A DNA stretch of 64,000 nucleotides, from positions 24,108 to 88,107 of the forward strand of contig CABFPE010000537.1 of assembly GCA_900660155.1 (NCBI GenBank), given 5' to 3'. Origin of the DNA: Hofstenia miamia. Lineage: Eukaryota > Xenacoelomorpha > Acoela > Hofsteniidae. Made by a program: the position numbers and the translations under genes. The stretch's first letter is position 1. Every line of letters starts with the position of its first letter. The notes beneath the pieces are model-generated. The model ran no database searches, was not told where the DNA came from, and worked only from the letters and a program-made list of their open reading frames with translations. Below are positions 11,929-23,522 of the stretch, in pieces.

Positions 11929-14616
11929 GATGTGTTACTATGTCTACGCAAGGGAAACATTGTAGAATTTTGGTAGGAAACAAAAAGTTTTGTGACGCAA
12001 AATATTTGTTGCGTTTTTTCGCAAGATCACTCCGCATAGTATGGAAACTAGCAATGCGTGGTTGCACCAATCTGGTATTTAAAATACATTTTTAAAAAAT
12101 TATCCACAAAGAATAAAACGAATTGTATATCTCGCTTTTTAAAAAGCAGTTCTATTTGATAGTCTAATAGTGGTTATTAAGCATTTAGCAAACACTTTTC
12201 TATTCAAGAATCCATCATAAGTGAATATTATCTCGGAATATTCTAGTAAAGAGTGACACTTAGGCATTCTTGTTGCGACAATTCAAAAATAAAATAGCAA
12301 ACAATGAAGTATTTCAAAATACAATATTTTTTAACCTTTATGTGAAAAAATGTTTTTTTCAGAATTAAATTTGAACAATTAGTGTGCACAATTCATGCTT
12401 CTCATGTGACAGGATTCAATTCTCACACGTTTATGGACCATAAATGATGGTATCCCAAGAAAAATATTCATCGTCATCTCATATGCTATCCCATTTTTCA
12501 ATAAGTGATTACGATATCGAATGGGTTTTCCTCATCTCTGATTTAGCAAATAAAAGTGTACGGAGATAAAGGATTATTGTTTTCGAATAAAAAGTAACCC
12601 AACTGTGCTGAAGCACAACTAACTTTAATAATTAAATTGGTTATGGCTGAAGTTAGATTAAAACAAAGATTTTTTTATTCGGACATTATTAATTTCATAG
12701 AAAAGCGTTATTAGAAACCATATTTCTATTCAGTTTTCATATCAGAAACACAAAATATGAACATATTTTGAGATTTTATAATATTCATAAAAGAATACAC
12801 TTGGAAATTTTAAATCATTTAAGTTTAAAACAACTTAGTAATGGAGATGGCCGGGGCTGGCCTGACTTGGTATTTGGCAGAGTATTTGAAAAAACGGGGT
12901 GATGCGTCAAATGTGCAAACAAAGGCAGTGACTTTCATGTGATTTATTGAATTGTATTGAAAAATGTTTTTCCATTTTAAAATTCTACATTCGTATCAGA
13001 TACTTTTCAAATTTTCAACACAAGTTTTTAATTTCACTGTGTTCTAGGATACACTACTTTGGCCTAACAAACTGAAAAATTTACGAAATTTTTTTGATAA
13101 ATATACTTTGATTGGTTTTGAAGAGTAATAACGGGCATAATTAAAAATTGTTACGCGTATATTTAAGTACAGTAATAGATAACTACATTTTATGTATTGC
13201 ACATTCTATGACTTTGTTAAAAACTCAATTTATGAAAAGCAATTTAATTGACTTTTTCACATGTAAAAAAGTTATTGTATTTAAAAAATACATGTTGAAA
13301 TGTTATGCAATTAATTAAGAGGATTTCGTCTTGAAATACTACACTTGAGTGATTAATCTCTTGAAATATTACTCCGGGAATAACATCTTAACATCAAGAA
13401 AATAATAATGATGCACATAGCGCAAAGTCAATATTTTATGAAAGTGACTGCGTATGATTTTACCTTTGTTGTTTAAACTCCATGCGCACAATCTCATAAA
13501 ATAGGCAGTCAATTTCATTTACGTAAATCATTAAATTAAATGTTGTGAAATCTCCTTGAAAATAAGTGTTAACAATATGTAAATAAATTTGGCACTTGCA
13601 AATTTAGTGAATTTTACAAATATACAGTTAGTTAATCAAGGCTTTTTTTCACATTTATAACCTGGGAATCGCTTCGATAGCACCATCCTCATAGAATCAA
13701 TCATATTCATCAACAAGCAACAAAACTTGGCAGAACTATGGCTTACGCATGGCTAAATATTAAGAGAAAAAAATTCGATTTTCTGGTATTCTGACATTGA
13801 AATGAGCGCTGAACTTTGCAATTTGACTCAATGTCAAAAAACTTGAAAAATGAGTTTAAAGACCCCAACAATGCTAATATTTGGTAGCGTGGTGACTAAT
13901 AATATACTGAACACATCGAGATAGTAATGACATGACCTGCTGAAGCGAATTTATCAATGAAGTTAGCAATAATATTATGTCTATAATTTTTATTTTTAGT
14001 ATTTGTCTTGCTAATAAAATTTTAGGAAAAGTAAAAATATATCAGGTTGAATCTTTGTTAAAATAGCAACATTTATCAATTGGGTGATTCCTCAGCCCTG
14101 CCCTGCTCCGCTCGAGATATGGTTAGAACACATTTTGAAGCAGTTATATTTCAGAATTGTTATTAACCTTAAGCAGCCTGGCGACCATTTTAAAGGGCAA
14201 GCCGTTTTTCCAAATTTACAAAGAATTTTTTCCAAGCCTATTACCAAATTTTAAAATCTTGGGACATGCGTAAATCTATTGGGCAGTATACTTTGATGCA
14301 ATGTTGAAGCGTATTTCTGAAAATATTTACAAGTTTTCTTTGAAAATTTCGAATTTTTGGAAAAGATTTAAATTCTCTCCATACCTAATGTCCATGTATT
14401 TAAAAGGTCTTCAGCCCATGAATTCAACAAAAAACTTTGACTATTTTTTGATCTGTGCAAAGATATTCCAAGCTTTCAGATTACAAGCTTTCAGATTAAG
14501 AATAAGTTTAAATTTTTTGAGCTATAAGCGTTTAAAAATTGTTATAATATCATGAACATTTCTCAAAATTTCCAGGCTGTTTAAGCTTAAGGAAGGATTA
14601 TCAGGAAATCCTCAGG
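11929..14616. other. AT-rich intergenic sequence
   Basis: No coding sequence, RNA gene or terminal repeat recognised on either strand. A few slightly GC-rich patches (near 12840-12900 and 14095-14120) may be remnants of small transposons, without supporting ends. Confidence 0.35.
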
Positions 14617-14619
14617 TAA

Positions 14620-16385
14620 AGGTGCGTTCAGACGAGAACCTCTTGATGCGCATCTTTTGATGAAAGTGCGTTCAGACGAGCATCTTTTTGATGTATGCTT
14701 TTTTGATGCATCTCTCAAAATTTGGAAGCGTTCAGACGAGCGTCTTTTTGATGTATGCTCATTTGAACGATGTGCGTTCAGACGAGCATTATTTTGATGC
14801 ACGGCCACTTGCTTATTCATCAATTAAGTTTAATAGGAAGTGTATTTTTCTATCACTGAAAAGATTATAATCAACACCTCAATTACTGATTCAAAACATT
14901 CAAATTTGGATGTTTAATTCTGTAGATATTGTTATATAATATTGCCAAGAATAAGTAGTTAATTACTAATTGTTCAAAAAAACGAAATTACCTGTATAAA
15001 GTTCTAGAGTCCGGCGGTATACCAATACTGAAACTAATACCGCTATATTATGACAATACCGAAAAATACTGATAACGTGGTATCTTGCCTAAAATTTTGA
15101 TCGGTACATTATTCATACTTGCTGTATGAAAACTTGGAAAATTTCAGTTTGAGGCTTAAGATATAGCAGTTTAGAAAATTACGAAATTTATTAAGAAAAT
15201 TCTATTAATAATACAGCTACAATTATATGTCTGATTAGCCCACAAAATGTTGTCGTAAANNNNNNNNNNNNNNNNNNNNNNNNNNNNNNNNNNNNNNNNN
15301 NNNNNNNNNNNNNNNNNNNNNNNNNNNNNNNNNNNNNNNNNNNNNNNNNNNNNNNNNNNNNNNNNNNNNNNNNNNNNNNNNNNNNNNNNNNNNNNNNNNN
15401 NNNNNNNNNNNNNNNNNNNNNNNNNNNNNNNNNNNNNNNNNNNNNNNNNNNNNNNNNNNNNNNNNNNNNNNNNNNNNNNNNNNNNNNNNNNNNNNNNNNN
15501 NNNNNNNNNNNNNNNNNNNNNNNNNNNNNNNNNNNNNNNNNNNNNNNNNNNNNNNNNNNNNNNNNNNNNNNNNNNNNNNNNNNNNNNNNNNNNNNNNNNN
15601 NNNNNNNNNNNNNNNNNNNNNNNNNNNNNNNNNNNNNNNNNNNNNNNNNNNNNNNNNNNNNNNNNNNNNNNNNNNNNNNNNNNNNNNNNNNNNNNNNNNN
15701 NNNNNNNNNNNNNNNNNNNNNNNNNNNNNNNNNNNNNNNNNNNNNNNNNNNNNNNNNNNNNNNNNNNNNNNNNNNNNNNNNNNNNNNNNNNNNNNNNNNN
15801 NNNNNNNNNNNNNNNNNNNNNNNNNNNNNNNNNNNNNNNNNNNNNNNNNNNNNNNNNNNNNNNNNNNNNNNNNNNNNNNNNNNNNNNNNNNNNNNNNNNN
15901 NNNNNNNNNNNNNNNNNNNNNNNNNNNNNNNNNNNNNNNNNNNNNNNNNNNNNNNNNNNNNNNNNNNNNNNNNNNNNNNNNNNNNNNNNNNNNNNNNNNN
16001 NNNNNNNNNNNNNNNNNNNNNNNNNNNNNNNNNNNNNNNNNNNNNNNNNNNNNNNNNNNNNNNNNNNNNNNNNNNNNNNNNNNNNNNNNNNNNNNNNNNN
16101 NNNNNNNNNNNNNNNNNNNNNNNNNNNNNNNNNNNNNNNNNNNNNNNNNNNNNNNNNNNNNNNNNNNNNNNNNNNNNNNNNNNNNNNNNNNNNNNNNNNN
16201 NNNNNNNNNNNNNNNNNNNNNNNNNNNNNNNNNNNNNNNNNNNNNNNNNNNNNNNNNNNGAACGATGTGCGTTCAGACAAGCATCTTTTTGATGTATGCT
16301 AATTTGAACGATGTGCGTTCAGACGAGCATCTTTTTGACGTATATCAAATGATATACATCAAAAGGTTCTCATCTGAACGCACCT
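14620..16385. mobile_element. PIF/Harbinger-type TIR element spanning an assembly gap
   Basis: The left end begins AGGTGCGTTCAGACGAGAAC at 14620. The right end at 16385 is its inverted copy, with about 26 of 28 positions matching by eye. Both ends are flanked by TAA (14617-14619 and 16386-16388), the 3-bp TWA duplication typical of PIF/Harbinger. Inside, both subterminal regions carry repeated units of about 45-50 bp built on GTGCGTTCAGACGAGCATC, then TTTTTGATG, then TTGAACGAT: about four on the left (14640-14815) and two on the right (16260-16345). A hairpin with GCGGTAT/ATACCGC arms lies near 15013-15042. No transposase is visible in the sequenced part, but 1000 unread bases could hide one; otherwise it is a non-autonomous MITE. 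Confidence 0.7.
15260..16259. other. Assembly gap of exactly 1000 N
   Basis: The round length suggests a placeholder rather than a measured size. Any reading frame crossing it is meaningless. The flanks belong to the same TIR element. Confidence 0.97.
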
Positions 16386-16479
16386 TAAGTTCGATACTGC
16401 AATCCCAATATGTGGTTTTTGCCTGAACATCGCTTCTGTGTGACAATAAAAATTTCGTGTTTGTTTGATGTATTTGATA

Positions 16480-16636
16480 TGTTATTGATAGATAATAAAT
16501 ATTATGTTGTTTTGATATTGCCTTTAACTTGCTCAAATTTAGTACGATCAATAAATTTACATAGTAATCCAATCATACGCTGTCTGTATAGATGAGTTGC
16601 AGGTTTGATGTTATTGATAGATAATAAATATTATGT
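16480..16636 (+). repeat. 28-bp direct repeat pair around 101 bp
   Basis: The string starting TGTTATTGATAGATAATAAA is present at 16480-16507 and again at 16609-16636 with no mismatch. The second copy abuts the palindrome array. This looks like a recent local duplication or a footprint of the array's insertion. Confidence 0.7.
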
Positions 16637-16804
16637 CAACAATTATGCATATTTGTTGCTAATATTTTCAACAATTATGCATAATTGTTGATTTAGTGAC
16701 ATGTATGCATAATTGTCGTAATCAGTGAACAATTATGTAAAATTGTTGCGAAATCAACAATTATGAATATTTGTTGACATTATGCATAATTGTTGATTTC
16801 GCAA
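16637..16804. repeat. Array of about six 22-bp palindromes
   Basis: The perfect palindrome at 16669-16690 is CAACAATTATG followed by its reverse complement. Near-perfect copies lie at 16637-16658, 16727-16748 and 16755-16776, with half or decayed copies at about 16701-16717 and 16778-16796. The last part is also nested in a longer inverted pair (GCGAAATCAACAATTATG at 16748 and its complement ending near 16802). Each unit could fold into a hairpin. It could be a foldback transposon core or a binding-site cluster; nothing here decides. Confidence 0.75.
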
Positions 16805-16977
16805 ATTTGTTCTAACATACATACTGCAATGAAATGATTGATTGAATGGATCGATTGACAGGATGATTGACAGCTTAGAAGTGGTGAAGTTGATCTCGAC
16901 TTGATGGTTAAGTGACGGGCGAATTTCGTTGATTGCAATTGCTCCGGCTACCGTTGAGGATGACTGATGATGACTGN

Positions 16978-17365
16978 AAGATGACCGTAGAAATATTCTC
17001 GGATTCTGGTTTGAAGATGTCTTCTAGTCTCTCCTATGTATAAGTGCTCACACTTATGACATTGATGTTTATAAACAAGAGAAGAGCGTAGAGACACTGG
17101 AATGGGATCTTTGTTTGAAAAGATGCTGCTAGTTTTGAATGATTGAAAGACAGGTTTGATTTGAGTTGAAGTGAATTTCTTGTTGAGATTTTTTACTGAG
17201 GCTTCAAGATTTTTGAAAGACTAGTGATATAGGGAACTTTCCAATAAATTGACATTTTTTCACAAAGTCCAGTTTGAGGCGATAGATTAATGGCAGCATT
17301 AGATGAGCGACGGAGAACATTATCAGGATAACCATTTTGGAGGAGATTTTGAAAGATTGTATCAT
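16978..17365 (-). mobile_element. Penelope-like element remnant: RT C-terminus plus GIY-YIG endonuclease
   Basis: On the minus strand, 17350-17285 encodes LLQNGYPDNVLRRSS, and a frame near 17262-17228 gives SIYWKVPYI, the motif before the RT thumb/linker of Penelope-like elements. A long open stretch from about 17235 to 16978 then reads SFKNLEASVKNLNKKF, FKTSSIFSNKDPIP, SSLVYKHQCHKCEHL and YIGETRRHLQTRI. This is the Cys-rich linker and GIY-YIG nuclease start, with the family's CxxC, YIG and the RRHL/TRI basic helix. Family knowledge: the nuclease nicks target DNA for primed reverse transcription. The copy stops at a single N (16977) and its upstream RT is missing beyond the TA-repeat at 17365, so it is truncated at both ends. 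Confidence 0.8.
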
Positions 17366-17799
17366 ATATATATATATATTGATATCAAAAGTCTATTGTC
17401 TGTGAATTTTCTTGGATTAGAAGTCTGCAATTGTGAATAGTTTTCATTTGGTTGATAATGCTTGCGTTTGTTTCAAATTAGCTTCAAAATAGAAATGCGG
17501 GTTGTCTCGTCGAAGCACAGTTCTCAACTCCATTGAAATTTATAAACATTCTAAAACTTTGTTTGAAAAACAAAAGTCTTCACCACTTAATATATTAATG
17601 GATGTTTTTCGATATGTGCTATATACTGAGCTTTATACTACATACTAGACGTTAATTTCATTTTTCAACATGATATTCCTCTTTAAAATTTTGTTGTTAA
17701 ATACTAAGAACTCTTCAATCGTTTTTCAAGAAAATTTTGACGAAGTGTTTTCTAGAAAATTTTGAAACTTCAAAATAATGTTTTTGTTTCGATAGCGAA

Positions 17800-18044
17800 C
17801 AGGAGCCTATCCAGAAATATCTGATTGGGGGGGGACATCTCTATTTTCATTAACTTAAGTACACAATTACTTGACAAACTCTTTAAAAAACTATCAAAAT
17901 ATTGTAAATATTGGTCATAAAAGTGTATTTTATCACATTAGTTTTTACTTTTTGAAATGTTGTCATAAAAATTTTTTAACTAAAAAAATAAATGCTGAAA
18001 GTCTAAAGAGGGGACATTGCCTCATGCCCCGCAGTATGCCAGTG
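17800..18044. mobile_element. hAT-type MITE with degenerate 8-bp target duplication
   Basis: The 245-bp element starts CAGGAGCCTATCCAG and ends CCCCGCAGTATGCCAGTG, diverged forms of the CAGTGGCGTACGCAG-type hAT ends seen cleanly at 58.9 kb. A G-run (GGGGGGGGACAT) follows the left end. Flanks ATAGCGAA (17792-17799) and ACAGCGAG (18045-18052) agree at 6 of 8 positions, as expected for an old hAT insertion. The 76-codon frame inside (17871-18101) is not taken as a gene. Confidence 0.6.
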
Positions 18045-18268
18045 ACAGCGAGAATAATTGCATTACTAAAATGGTGCTATATATTTATATATTTTAAGTA
18101 AACATTGTGCAAATCCTTGAAATTCTGTTATATCCATTGTAAAATTTGCTTAAAGGTATTACGATTGGTTAACACAGTTTATTTATTTTTGCAAATATTT
18201 ACAATAACCAATGAAAATTTTCTAAATTCAATTTAACCATAAAATTTAGCATATTTACTAGAGCAAGA

Positions 18269-20188
18269 ATGAATGATACGCTAAGTTTCCAAGCAGACTA
18301 CATCTTGGCTACTAAAATTAACTGGTGCATTGGGACAGTTGGAATATCGGGCACAGTGCTGAATTTTTTAATTATTTTGACATGCAGGCGTATCAAACGC
18401 AAAACAAGCTTTTTGGTGTTAATTCAAATGTTAGCTATTTGGGACGGTGGTCTCTGCCTAATTCTGGGCATGGCAACTGGTATTTTACGAGCAATGGGTA
18501 TTTTTTACATGAATAACTTTAAGCTATTTTTGCATTTTTCATTTTTATAAATTATTTTGAATTAATAGCTAAAATATCAAAAATCATGTTTTCTCAAAAA
18601 GATATATTTTAGGTATATTGCGATATAGTAATATGCTGTTCATTTTCTAGTGAACCCAAAATTTGAATTTCAAATCTTGAACATAGCATAGAAGCAATCG
18701 ATCAAACTCCTAGTTTAATAATAAAATAGCTAAATATTGTTTCTTACTAATTCTGTAATGATGAAATCGTCCTAATGCAAGATATGAGAAATGCATTCTC
18801 TAGTTTTCAGGCATCTTCATAAACTTCATAAAATAACGTGTTAGCATTCCCATTTCAGGTTAAATAAGAAAATTGAATAATCTAGCATGTGAAAACATTG
18901 ATTCCAGAAAATTGGAGACTTTGTATTTTGACTCCTTACATGTGAGGTAAGCTAAGGAATTTTTTTAATGGTAGATATGAGTCCTTCTAGCATCATGCAT
19001 AACTACAAGCAAATTTGCATATACAAAGTTTCCTGATTTTCTTAATGCATTGATAAATATAAATCCATTGTTGTATTTCACACGATTTTCAATTGAAATA
19101 TTTCTAATTATATTATTCATTTTCTATTGGGCATTAAAATTTAAAACCATTGCGAAATAGTAAATCGCGCTATTGTATTTATAGATGTTGGAATATAACG
19201 GTAACTTATAATTATAGCCGATTCTTTCTGGCCCTATCCGAATCTGATAGGTTCCTGTCTAATCCGTTGTTGGGTAGAATACACTTGATTTGAGCTATTT
19301 ATGCGAAAAATCTTGCAAAAATTTTAACATGTAATATTTGTATGCAAATTTTAGTTTCTAGCATAATATTTTGCTTACCAAATATATTGTGCATAGATGG
19401 CAAAATTAGTTACAACTGTCACTTAACATGCTTCGCTGATGCAGGAGCTCATTTATCAAATGAATAATAAAGTTTGCGTTTTGTGCAAGTTTAAAAACAA
19501 CTCCCATAATTTAGGTTATTCCCTTAAACACTACAACAATGCATTCTGCAAGATTCATTGGTTCACTGTATTGGGGTTTTATTGTGGAAGTATTTGGCAA
19601 ATAGTTGCGTTGACATATGAAAGATGTCTTGCCATAAAATACCCAATTGCCTACCAAACATATGGTCAACCAACTTATGCTTACTATGTCTCATCAATTG
19701 TCTTTCTCGTGTCGGTAACTTTCAATTTACCAAAATTCATTTACTTTGGAATTTCGAATCACATTTGTATTGCATTTCCAAACATTATATATTATAAAGC
19801 GTACACGCTCATTGAACGTTATGGTATCCTTAGTGTAGCTCCATTCTCTATAACCTTAATTGGAAATATCCAAATAATATATGGAATGAGAGAATGGCAG
19901 AAGAATAGAAAGAAACCAAAAGATAGTAATGATGTGCAGACTACAATATTACTTTTCATCATCACTTCAACTTTCCTGATTAGCCTAATATTTATAAATT
20001 TATTTGATTACATAGCTATCAGCATGGTTGCGGATAGCTCAGCTGCTTTGGCCAAACAGTATTTATTGTTTTCTTATGTTAACGGGTTAACTATTTTAAA
20101 CAGTACTCTAAACTTCTTCTTCTACATATTTTCTGTGAGATATTTTCGCAAAGAATTCTTTAAAATTCTATCGTTTAAAGCTTCATAA
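18269..20188 (+). CDS. Class A (rhodopsin-like) GPCR, peptide-receptor type, two exons
   Basis: Proposed CDS is exon 1 at 18269-18497 and exon 2 at 19515-20188. The join is phase 1 (donor G|GTATTT, acceptor TTTAG|GT) and gives about 300 residues. TM1 (WCIGTVGISGTVLNFLIIL, from residue 23) carries the expected Asn. TM2 follows LVLIQMLAIWDGGLCLILG. The TM3-start Cys is in AFCKIHW, and the DRY position reads YERC. ECL2 has the partner Cys in SNHICIAF. TM6 is LFIITSTFLISLIF, and TM7 NSTLNFFFYIF replaces NPxxY, as often seen in FMRFamide-type and related invertebrate peptide receptors. A short C-tail (RYFRKEFFKIL) forms helix 8. This is a plasma-membrane receptor coupling to G proteins by family knowledge; the ligand is unknown. 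A polyadenylation signal lies at 20290-20295. The exon 1 frame read through to 18550 would enter the intron. An in-frame ATG at 19439 lies upstream of the chosen acceptor and is an unlikely start. Confidence 0.85.
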
Positions 20189-20289
20189 TGTGTTATCTAT
20201 AAATATAGTACAGAAAATTCACAGATCCTTGCAATTTCTATGATATTTTGGTTTGTACTGATGCATGCATTGTAATAATTAGATAAGTT

Positions 20290-20295
20290 AATAAA
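20290..20295 (+). terminator. AATAAA polyadenylation signal of the GPCR gene
   Basis: Canonical hexamer 102 bp downstream of the GPCR stop codon. AATAAA is frequent by chance in such AT-rich DNA, so its position rather than its presence is the support. Confidence 0.4.
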
Positions 20296-20299
20296 TTCA

Positions 20300-22390
20300 A
20301 TATTAGATATAATCCAATAGAATATAAGAGAAGTAAGTTGTAAACAAGCTTTTTTAGATTTACATTTTGATGTATTTATTCATATTTAATGAAATATAGT
20401 TATTCATTATATTTGTTTAACATACTATATCATTTTTAAATAATATATTTATAACATTAATGACAGCATAAAACTTTTGTTAAGAGATGGAGGATAACTT
20501 ATTTTAAAACATAATATCAAGAATTATTTGAAACAATTTTTTCAAATTTTTAAAGTTAAAAATATTATTTTTAGTATATTACTATTTTTTATTTTTTATT
20601 GTTTTCTGCTAATTGTGAACGAAAATAAGAAACTATATATAATCAGCATTGCTATATAAAATATGAAGAACTGCTTTTAACTCTAAATAGCTTTAAAATT
20701 ATACACAAATATATAAACAAATAAACAAATATAATGATTATTTGTTAAACATACTATAATTTGGAGCTTGGGTTATGGGTTAGGCAAATTATATGCGGTT
20801 TAATGAATAGTTAATGTTATAGAATCTTAATCCTCCCTATTTGTGTTCAAGCCTTTCATTTGCACAACAATAGAAGTTAATAAATTTCTCTTTTTTAAAT
20901 AGTCTAACTGTATTACTTTGTTTATGGACTTAGGTAAATCTATTGATGGGTTGAGAAATGAATTTATAATTATTTTCTTGTTATATTTAAAGGTATGATT
21001 TTTAAGATTCAATATTATGTCTAATTTAATATTTTGAGAAAAGAAAATTGTGGTATATGACTATATCATTAAATAGTCCAAAGGGGAACCCCCACAGAAA
21101 TATGTGAAATTTTACTGATATTTTCAAAAATATTTTTTTGTTCCATTAAATTGCCCTTTATCACTTAACACTGAAAAAACCCTTAAAAATATAAAAGGAA
21201 GGCATAACCTATGATCCTGATGGTTTCTAATAGAAACAAACATGTCTTTTAATGCGTTTTCTTAAAACTGGTGTATAAATTTCTCCGCAAAAAAGCAAGA
21301 TATCATTTAGATGTTTGGCACATTTATAGCTAATGTGTTAGGCTATGTCACTCTGGGAAGACATTTTGCGGCGGAGACTCGATGAGGTCGGCGGCGGTGG
21401 ATTAGACTGTATAATATTCCATATAGAAATCCTATAAGGCCTAGAGTCCTGTAGAAACCGTATATGATGCAAGCAGTATTGTGAAACTATCTATCTGCAA
21501 AAAGGTTCATCATACGCTTACAGGCAACCTGATTAATAAGACATAACTTAATCGATGTTAAGCGTCACTACCACATCAAAAAAATTAAGTGCTGTTCCGT
21601 TTTTATGACACATTTCGTTTGTCTTGATATATTTTTAGTTATCAGTCTAAATTTTCCGGCAGCTGGTTGACCTGAAAAAAAATATGTCTGCGGTGGCGGC
21701 TCAGCCGGCTGGCGCCCAGCTCTAGTTTTTAAATTGGCATATTTTATATTTCTATAAGTAAAGGGACTTAATATTAATGAGTGAATTAACTGAATATTTG
21801 CTGTGGTTTGAAGCTAAGACCCTTAATTGAAATGCCCATTTATTTTGTAAAACTAGGTTTAGAATAAAAAATAATAAAGAATATTTCAAAGAATTAACCT
21901 GTTTTATGCATTTAAATTTATCCTGAGGAACATTTGATATAGGTCAATTGAACAAAATTGAGTTTTATATGGGTTTATTCTTAGTCTCAGTGATTCAAAT
22001 ATTGTGTAAAAAAGCAACTTTCCTTTATATTTTGAATAATAAGCCAAAAGAGCTCAATAAATTTAACTTGTTGTGTGTGATAATGAATGTGCTGATTATT
22101 ACGAGTGCACTTTTCTTTGAGAAGCCAAAAGTTTTTTATATTATAATTGCAATATCATTGTGATAAATCAAAAGTTTTTGATGAGCTAGACAAGAAACTG
22201 CTGAAAACTCATCAATATTGGTCCTATTTTCAGTGGTTGTAATCAGTAATACAGCATCAATAGTGGATATATAATTTTAAAACCGATATTGATTTTGAGG
22301 CAAGGAGAGAGAACATTTATCGTGCATAAAACACAGTACATTGTTGCACCAGGCATGTCAGCAAAGCAATAAATCGAATCTTACATTTTT
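20300..22390. other. Intergenic, with two GC-rich patches of possible MITE origin
   Basis: Mostly AT-rich with no gene. GC-rich patches at about 21350-21410 (GCGGCGGAGACTCG, GGTCGGCGGCGGTGG) and 21690-21725 (GCGGTGGCGGCTCAGCCGGC) stand out sharply and lie in opposite sense about 330 bp apart, like the ends of a hAT-type MITE. The outermost bases do not pair well enough to define the ends. The 71-codon frame at 21948-22163 is not recognised. Confidence 0.3.
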
Positions 22391-22394
22391 ATTT

Positions 22395-22560
22395 CTCTTT
22401 AATCAATTGATGATTGATTGAGTTAAAGGCTTTCAAAAAATCTATGATTGTCATCCATACGTAATTATCATTGTCAAGGAATGAGTGTAATGAATTGGTA
22501 GTAGGCTTTTATTACTGTTAAACTATGTGGGTAATTGACAACCTAATTATTTAAATTGCC
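22395..22560 (-). mobile_element. LINE reverse transcriptase fragment
   Basis: The minus strand gives PTTNSLHSFLDNDNY followed closely by MTIIDFLKAFNSINHQLI. The latter is the (Y/I)-x-D-F-x-K-A-F-D-x-(I/V)-N-H box of non-LTR reverse transcriptases, preceded by the usual ST...-type segment. Only about 50 codons are clear and the rest has decayed. Confidence 0.65.
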
Positions 22561-23522
22561 CACCAAGTAAATCTGAAAAGCTCATCAAACCATTATTACA
22601 TTATTTACAAATAAAGTTATTATTGTTCATGTAGTTGCATCAAAATATGATAAGTTTTTGCAATATTAATTTAATATTTGAAATAATTTTGTGAATAAAA
22701 ATAATTTTAGATATTTTTCTAAGATGAAATCTAAGCACCCTGCTTTAAGCCGGAGCATTATTAATACTCAAAAAAAACTTATACATAGCAAATTTGTACA
22801 ATTAAGTTTGACAATGATCTACGAACTTTGACCCTAAACATTTACAAATAATAATCTTAATTATAATTAATTATACACACGCGCACTCCCTAGAAAGCCA
22901 TACACGCACATTCACACGAATATATATTTTATATATTTTATTATTATTTTGTAAATACATGTAGCTTGTAGTTTGTAGCTTTGTAATAGTTATGTACAGC
23001 AATAATTTGACTAATGTATTAAAAATTTTTATATTTGCATGAGGCCTATACCCCGAAAACAAAATCTTATTAAAAATTATGAACTCAAATATATAAACAA
23101 ATTGTATTAAATTGCATTTTCACAATATTTAAACCAATCTTAATGACATCAGTTAAGAGTTATTCATCGAAAAATTCAATGTTAACCAGATTATCACACA
23201 TTGTAACTTCATGATCCTTTAACAAATGTGAATACAAAAATTTGTAAAATCAAAAAATGTCTTCCATGTTTCTTAAAGGATTTTGGTGAAAACTGAATGA
23301 TTGATAATCTTCTAATTTTGAGAAATCATAAATACAAATAACATTTCAAAAGGATTAATTGTATTGCAAAAATGTCAAATTATGTGTTAAACTTATCAAG
23401 CAGTTATTTCATATTTGCAAAGTTTTAATGAGATATTGACAAAAATTTGAAAACTTGATAAGGCTTAATTTACGGATTTCCTGAAATAAGATAAAATAAT
23501 TATTGTAATAATAGTAGAGCAA

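Noticed and set aside
15171-16280. 369-codon minus-strand frame
   Set aside because: Almost wholly made of N; it exists only because unread bases contain no stop codons.
14640-16345. Regularly spaced repeats that resemble a CRISPR array
   Set aside because: Units are part of the subterminal region of a TIR element in an animal genome, spacing is irregular, they mirror each other across the element, and there are no cas genes.
18325-18516. 63-codon plus-strand frame overlapping the GPCR
   Set aside because: Out-of-frame shadow of GPCR exon 1.
19439-19514. Start of the second GPCR frame as the true N-terminus
   Set aside because: It would lack TM1 and TM2, whereas the acceptor at 19515 joins exon 1 in phase and gives a complete seven-helix receptor.
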